From CAZLQG01 sp964561655 (GTDB taxonomy: Bacteria > Patescibacteriota > Doudnabacteria > UBA920): a stretch of DNA of 9,171 nucleotides. The notes beneath the pieces were generated by a model that saw only the letters and a program-made list of their open reading frames with translations, made no database searches and was not told the DNA's origin. The stretch lies in the NCBI GenBank assembly GCA_964561655.1, contig CAZLQG010000030.1, forward strand, positions 1-9,171. The letters are read 5' to 3'. Position numbers and translations under genes: made by a program. Positions 5,887-9,171 of the stretch are shown here, one piece after another (position 1 is the first letter of the stretch; each line of letters starts with the position of its first letter).

Positions 5887-5940
5887 AAAACCAAAACTCA
5901 AAATAGAGCGAATAATTTTTAAGTTTTGAGTTATGGTTTT
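5887..5940 (+). terminator. AT-rich inverted repeat, possible terminator after proS
   Basis: A 17-nt arm at 5887-5903 matches the reverse complement of 5924-5940 at 16 of 17 positions, around a 20-nt loop. Both arms are almost homopurine or homopyrimidine apart from a few C-G pairs, and T-rich sequence follows. It lies 34 nt after the proS stop and before mreB, so it could end the housekeeping run. The stem is weak in GC, so its strength is doubtful. Confidence 0.45.
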
Positions 5941-5952
5941 TAGTTTTGAGTT
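5922..5952 (+). repeat. Direct repeat AGTTTTGAGTT (two copies)
   Basis: AGTTTTGAGTT occurs at 5922-5932 and again at 5942-5952, a 20-nt period, with further AGTTT words before the mreB start. The first copy is also the right arm of the inverted repeat. Within the 114-nt proS-mreB spacer no convincing -35/-10 pair could be found, so where mreB transcription starts is open. Confidence 0.5.
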
Positions 5953-5966
5953 TTTAGTTTACATAA

Positions 5967-7019
5967 GTGTTAAACAATCTTTATTCAAAATTCAGCAAGG
6001 ACATCGGCATTGACTTGGGCACGGCCAATACTTTGGTTTACGTAAAAGGCAAAGGCATTGTAATCAACGAACCTTCGGTAGTGGCGGTGAACCAGCGCAC
6101 CAAGCAGATTTTGGCTATAGGCACGGAGGCCCAAAGAATGGTCGGAAGGACGCCGCCGCACATTGTGGCCACCAGGCCTTTAGTGGACGGAGTAATTTCG
6201 GATTTTGAAATTACCGAAGCCATGCTGAGGTATTTTATAGACAAGGTCCACGCCGGGGGCTATGTTTTTTTAAGGCGCCCGCGGGTGGTAATTGGCATCC
6301 CCAGCGGCGTTACTGAGGTGGAAAAAAGGGCGGTGGTGGACGCCGCTATTAACGCTGGCGCCAGACAGGCTTTTTTGATTGAACAGCCTATGGCCGCGGC
6401 CATAGGCAGTCGGCTCAACGTGCAGGATCCTCAAGGGAGCATGATAGTTGATATCGGCGGAGGTACTACGGAAATTGCCGTAATTTCTTTAGGCGGCATA
6501 GTAATTTCTAAATCTTTGCGTATTGCCGGTGACGAAATGGACCAAAATATTATTCAGTACGCGCGCGAGAATTTTAATTTGCTTTTGGGTGAAAGAACGG
6601 CCGAAGAAGTCAAAATTAAAATCGGCAATGCTTATCCTTTGGAAAAACCGCTTTCTGCGAGGATGCGCGGCCGGGATTTGGTTACTGGTCTGCCCAAAGA
6701 AGTTATTATTAACGATTTGCAGGTAAGAGAGGCTTTAATGCTCAGTTTGAAGGTGATAGTCAGCAGTATCAAAGATGTAATAGAAGAAATTCCGCCGGAA
6801 TTAATTTCCGACATTTTGGACAAAGGCATAGTTTTGGCCGGTGGTGGTTCGCTTTTGAAAAATCTGGACAAGCTTGTCGCAGAGCATACCTCTATGCCAA
6901 TTAATGTTTCTGAAGATCCGTTAACCTGCGTTGCCAGGGGAGCGGGAGTGGTGGTTGAGGATTTGGAGCTTCTAAGAGAAGTTTTGGTGCCCGCTGAATT
7001 GGAAAAAGCCCCAAGATAA
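5967..7019 (+). CDS. mreB: Rod shape-determining protein MreB (bacterial actin)
   Basis: MreB polymerises on the inner face of the membrane and guides lateral cell-wall synthesis with MreC, MreD, RodA and PBP2. All actin-fold motifs are present: phosphate 1 DIGIDLGTANT (12-22), phosphate 2 VDIGGGTTE (161-169), adenosine motif GIVLAGGGSLLKNLD (287-301), and family stretches NEPSVVAV (34-41) and IGIPSGVTEVEKRA (109-122). At 350 residues it is full length. It appears to start with GTG (5967), the only non-ATG start in the window, without Shine-Dalgarno; the N-terminus MLNNLYSKFSKDIGIDLG fits family members that begin just before this motif. It leads the mreB-mreC-mreD-mrdA cluster and is separated from mreC by a long hairpin-forming spacer. 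Confidence 0.97.
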   Translation: MLNNLYSKFSKDIGIDLGTANTLVYVKGKGIVINEPSVVAVNQRTKQILAIGTEAQRMVGRTPPHIVATRPLVDGVISDFEITEAMLRYFIDKVHAGGYVFLRRPRVVIGIPSGVTEVEKRAVVDAAINAGARQAFLIEQPMAAAIGSRLNVQDPQGSMIVDIGGGTTEIAVISLGGIVISKSLRIAGDEMDQNIIQYARENFNLLLGERTAEEVKIKIGNAYPLEKPLSARMRGRDLVTGLPKEVIINDLQVREALMLSLKVIVSSIKDVIEEIPPELISDILDKGIVLAGGGSLLKNLDKLVAEHTSMPINVSEDPLTCVARGAGVVVEDLELLREVLVPAELEKAPR

Positions 7020-7135
7020 CTTTACCAAATACTGATTCATACGAATATACTAATGTTTTTGATTTTAAACTTTTGGTTTTAGCTGCCGGCGGTGTAAATA
7101 ATTAGTATATTAGTAAGTATTCGTATTTAGTAAAG
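7020..7135 (+). repeat. Long imperfect inverted repeat filling the mreB-mreC spacer
   Basis: The 118-nt spacer folds on itself. CTTTACCAA (7020-7028) pairs with TTAGTAAAG (7127-7135) at 8 of 9 positions. ATACGAATATACTAAT (7039-7054) pairs with 7109-7115 plus 7118-7126, all 16 positions, with a 2-nt bulge. ATTAGTA is present twice (7101-7107 and 7109-7115), which permits a second register. The loop holds a GCCGGC palindrome (7085-7090). It may attenuate or process the transcript between mreB and mreC, or be a dispersed repeat. TATACT (7046-7051) could also be a -10 box, but no -35 supports it. Confidence 0.55.
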
Positions 7136-7137
7136 AT

Positions 7138-7938
7138 ATGAGGTTTATCTATACCAAACAATTTATAATTTTTTCTTTGCTGGCGTTGCTTACAGCCTTT
7201 TTCGTATTTTTTGAGGTTAAGGGTTGGCTGAGTCCGGTTAGAACGGCCTTTTTGTACGCACCAAGACCGTTCGTAGTAGCGGGGCAAAAGGTTATTTCGC
7301 CGGTGAAAGGTTTTTTTTCCACCGTCTACCAGCTTAATAGAATCAGCAAAGAAAACACGGAGCTTAGACAGGAAATAATTAGACTCAAGCAAGATTTAGT
7401 TGACTTTGAGAAAGAGCGGAAAGAAAATGAGGCTTTAAGAAAAGAATTGGGTTTTACCAAGAATGTCAATTATAATTTGATTTCTTGTTCGGTCCTTTCC
7501 CAAAATCCTTTTAATTTGACTGAATCTATTGTTTTAAACTGCGGCTTGAAAGACGGCGTAGAGGAAGGCTTAGCGGTTGTTAGCCAGGGGTATTTAATCG
7601 GCAAAATAGTTTTTGTAGGTTCTAATACCAGTACCGCTCTTTTGGCGGTGAGCTCCCGTTTTTCAACTGACGCGGCCATAAGTAAAACGCAGCAGCCAGC
7701 TGTAGTTAGGGGTTCGTTTGGATCAAGCTTGGTTTTAGACCAGCTTTCGCAGGAAGCACAAAGCGAAAAAGGCTGGTTAGTAGTCACAGCGGGCATAGAT
7801 CAAAAAATTCCGCGCGGTGTTCTTATCGGCGAGATTGGAGACGAAATATCCAGCTCCAGCGATTTGTTCAAAAAAATTACCATTGCTAGTCCGGTGAACT
7901 TTGACAGTTCGGAATTTGTGTTCGTCATAAAACCCTAA
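7138..7938 (+). CDS. mreC: Rod shape-determining protein MreC
   Basis: MreC is a bitopic scaffold outside the membrane that links MreB and MreD to PBP2 and activates it. The sequence shows a membrane helix at about 9-25, a coiled coil at about 62-104 (heptad-rich, with KENTELRQEIIRLKQDL) used for dimerisation, and a double beta-barrel domain at about 110-266. Family blocks are SVLSQNPFN (118-126), GLKDGVEEGLAVVSQGYLIGKI (136-157) and TAGIDQKIPRGVLIGEI (217-233). Length of 266 residues is normal for the family. The ATG has only AT-rich bases upstream. mreD follows after 11 nt. Confidence 0.93.
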   Translation: MRFIYTKQFIIFSLLALLTAFFVFFEVKGWLSPVRTAFLYAPRPFVVAGQKVISPVKGFFSTVYQLNRISKENTELRQEIIRLKQDLVDFEKERKENEALRKELGFTKNVNYNLISCSVLSQNPFNLTESIVLNCGLKDGVEEGLAVVSQGYLIGKIVFVGSNTSTALLAVSSRFSTDAAISKTQQPAVVRGSFGSSLVLDQLSQEAQSEKGWLVVTAGIDQKIPRGVLIGEIGDEISSSSDLFKKITIASPVNFDSSEFVFVIKP

Positions 7939-7949
7939 ATTTTACAGAT

Positions 7950-8486
7950 ATGAAATATCTAATTTACTTGGTTGCAATTGTTTTTTTATTGGGTGTCAAT
8001 GTCGGAATTTTCCCCTACCTTAGATCTTTTGGAACCACGCCCAATCTATTGCTTTTGTTTACTTTACTTGTTGTTTTTGAAAAGCACGACAGTAGTTTTT
8101 TCTTTGTGGGATTTTTAAGCGGTTTGTTTTTGGATTTTTTTTCCGGGGCATTTTTAGGCACTTTTACTTTTTCATTTCTTTTGGCCGTCTTTTTGTTGTA
8201 TTTGATAAGTAAGCATTTTCTTTTGCTTTCCGAAGTTAATTGGAAAAATTTATGTATTATGCTATTTCTGTCGATTCTTATCGTCCACATCCTTGCCTGG
8301 CTTTATAATTTGGCAGTCTTTAAGCTTAGCTGGTCGGCGCAATCTTTGCCCTTGGGAATTTTTACCTGGAGGTTTTTGGCGGAAATTATTTATAACTTAG
8401 CCCTGCTTTATCCAGTATATATTTTTACAGCTTTAGTCCAGAAATTAAATTTAAACTTTGAAATGGGAAAGATTAAACCTTATTGA
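7950..8486 (+). CDS. mreD: Rod shape-determining protein MreD
   Basis: MreD is the polytopic membrane partner of MreC in the elongasome. The 178-residue protein is almost wholly hydrophobic, with about six membrane segments (near 3-22, 30-43, 49-67, 70-93, 99-122 and 138-164). The family signature is present: PNLLLLFTLLVVF (31-43) and GFLSGLFLDFFSGAFLGT (54-71), with the usual Asp at 62. Assignment rests on this pattern and on its place between mreC and mrdA, since MreD sequences vary greatly. It ends in TGA, one of the two genes showing that TGA is a stop here. mrdA starts 8 nt downstream. Confidence 0.9.
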   Translation: MKYLIYLVAIVFLLGVNVGIFPYLRSFGTTPNLLLLFTLLVVFEKHDSSFFFVGFLSGLFLDFFSGAFLGTFTFSFLLAVFLLYLISKHFLLLSEVNWKNLCIMLFLSILIVHILAWLYNLAVFKLSWSAQSLPLGIFTWRFLAEIIYNLALLYPVYIFTALVQKLNLNFEMGKIKPY

Positions 8487-8494
8487 TAATTTAA

Positions 8495-9171
8495 ATGAAA
8501 AATCCGTTTGAAATTTATACCAGTTCCCGGCCAAAGACCAGCCCGCATTTTTTGGAATGGGAAGAGTCGGCCGTTGACTCACAATCTAAAGTGGATGAAG
8601 TTTTAGACAGCGAAAGAAATACCGGCCGTTTTTGGTGGCTTAAAATTTTGATGACAGTCTGTTTTTTGGTTCTTCTTGGCAAATTAATTGACTTGCAGAT
8701 TATCAACGGTTCTCACTTAAGGGTTTTGTCCGAAAATAACCGCATCCGCAGCCAGACGATTTTAGCCCCCAGAGGGCTCATTTACGATTATTTGGGGAAC
8801 CTTCTGGCTCAAAATACGGCAAGCTTTAATTTGGCGGCAATCCCTTTTGATTTGCCCGCAGAAGGATTGGAAGAAGAAATCGGCAAGCTCTCCGGACTTT
8901 TCGCTTTGGATGAGCAGGAGGTTAATTTAAGGTTGAAAAGTATCAATAGAAGCTCTGTGGATCCGGTTTTGATAAAATCAGGACTTAGCCAGGAGGAGAA
9001 CATATTGTTCGAAACTAGATCGGGGGAATTGCCGGGATTTTCTGTACAAAAGATTCCGATTCGCAAGTATTTGGACGCTTCCGTGTTTTCCCATGTTTTG
9101 GGTTATACGGGGCTTGTGAGTCCTGCGGACTTGGAAAATATTGATACTAAAAAGTATGACATGGTGGACTA
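8495..9171 (+). CDS. mrdA: Penicillin-binding protein 2, elongasome transpeptidase (N-terminal part)
   Basis: The frame opens at ATG 8495 and stays open for 225 codons to the window end, so the gene is cut off. A cytoplasmic tail of about 45 residues precedes a membrane helix (about 48-68, LKILMTVCFLVLLGKLIDLQ). Then comes the PBP2 N-terminal domain: SENNRIRSQTILAPRGLIYD (79-98), GNLLAQN (101-107), and HVLGYTGLVSPADL (200-213). These are hallmarks of class B PBPs; the genomic place after mreBCD identifies PBP2 rather than PBP3. The transpeptidase domain with the SxxK serine lies beyond the window. The enzyme cross-links new peptidoglycan during elongation; rodA, its glycosyltransferase partner, may follow outside the window. 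The cytoplasmic tail, acidic in part, is longer than in many PBP2 proteins. Confidence 0.92.
   Translation, partial: MKNPFEIYTSSRPKTSPHFLEWEESAVDSQSKVDEVLDSERNTGRFWWLKILMTVCFLVLLGKLIDLQIINGSHLRVLSENNRIRSQTILAPRGLIYDYLGNLLAQNTASFNLAAIPFDLPAEGLEEEIGKLSGLFALDEQEVNLRLKSINRSSVDPVLIKSGLSQEENILFETRSGELPGFSVQKIPIRKYLDASVFSHVLGYTGLVSPADLENIDTKKYDMVD

Noticed and set aside
5967..7019. Possibility that the mreB-like gene is DnaK or another actin-fold ATPase such as FtsA or ParM
   Set aside because: DIGIDLGTANT, the IGIPSGVTEVEKRA block, the 350-residue length and the mreCD neighbours fit MreB only.
7102..7392. A 96-codon minus-strand open frame over the mreB-mreC spacer and mreC 5' end
   Set aside because: It lies antisense to a clear mreC gene and its start is in the inverted repeat; the product looks like random translation.
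1..9171. Recoding of TGA, CRISPR arrays, tRNA or rRNA genes, insertion sequences and prophage genes
   Set aside because: TGA ends two genes and no in-frame TGA is needed in any; no regular spaced repeats, cloverleaf, transposase or phage-like product was seen.

Overview
The window looks like a chromosomal segment of a Candidate Phyla Radiation (Patescibacteria) bacterium, most like a Parcubacteria-type lineage. This is inferred from four things. The proteins are compact (a 406-residue ProRS, a 278-residue delta-prime). The frr-rseP-proS cluster lacks the uppS, cdsA and dxr genes that usually sit inside it. Start codons have AT-rich upstream bases and almost no Shine-Dalgarno sequences. TGA is used as a true stop (positions 840-842 and 8484-8486), so the code is the standard bacterial one, which argues against the TGA-as-glycine CPR groups. 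No marker gene fixes the taxonomy.

Layout. Positions 1-61 hold the first 20 codons of a divergent minus-strand gene. A shared promoter zone (about 69-96) follows, then a roughly 150-nt leader with nested and competing pairings. The leader precedes a membrane-anchored, cysteine-free cupredoxin-like protein (234-842). A good intrinsic terminator (859-897) closes that unit. An extended -10 promoter (890-917) then opens a run of five plus-strand genes: holB (DNA polymerase III delta-prime), a seven-repeat Ycf48/BNR-type propeller lipoprotein, frr, rseP and proS. Gaps in this run are 4, 66, 39 and 3 nt. A 114-nt AT-rich spacer with a 17-bp inverted repeat separates it from the cell-shape cluster mreB-mreC-mreD-mrdA; the last gene is cut off by the window end.

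How the genes fit together. The first operon is housekeeping: clamp loading, ribosome recycling, intramembrane proteolysis and prolyl-tRNA charging, plus one exported propeller of unknown job. The second operon is the elongasome: the MreB filament, the MreC and MreD membrane scaffold, and the PBP2 transpeptidase. It indicates a rod-shaped or elongating cell that makes peptidoglycan.

The coding content is mostly recognisable. The less explained material is between genes: the leader before the cupredoxin gene, where one 9-nt arm can pair with two different downstream partners, the second ending just before an in-frame ATG; a 116-nt imperfect hairpin filling the mreB-mreC spacer; a tandem TAAAGTT array ending at the rseP start codon; and short GC-rich palindromes in otherwise AT-rich spacers. 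No tRNA, rRNA, CRISPR array, insertion sequence or phage gene was seen.
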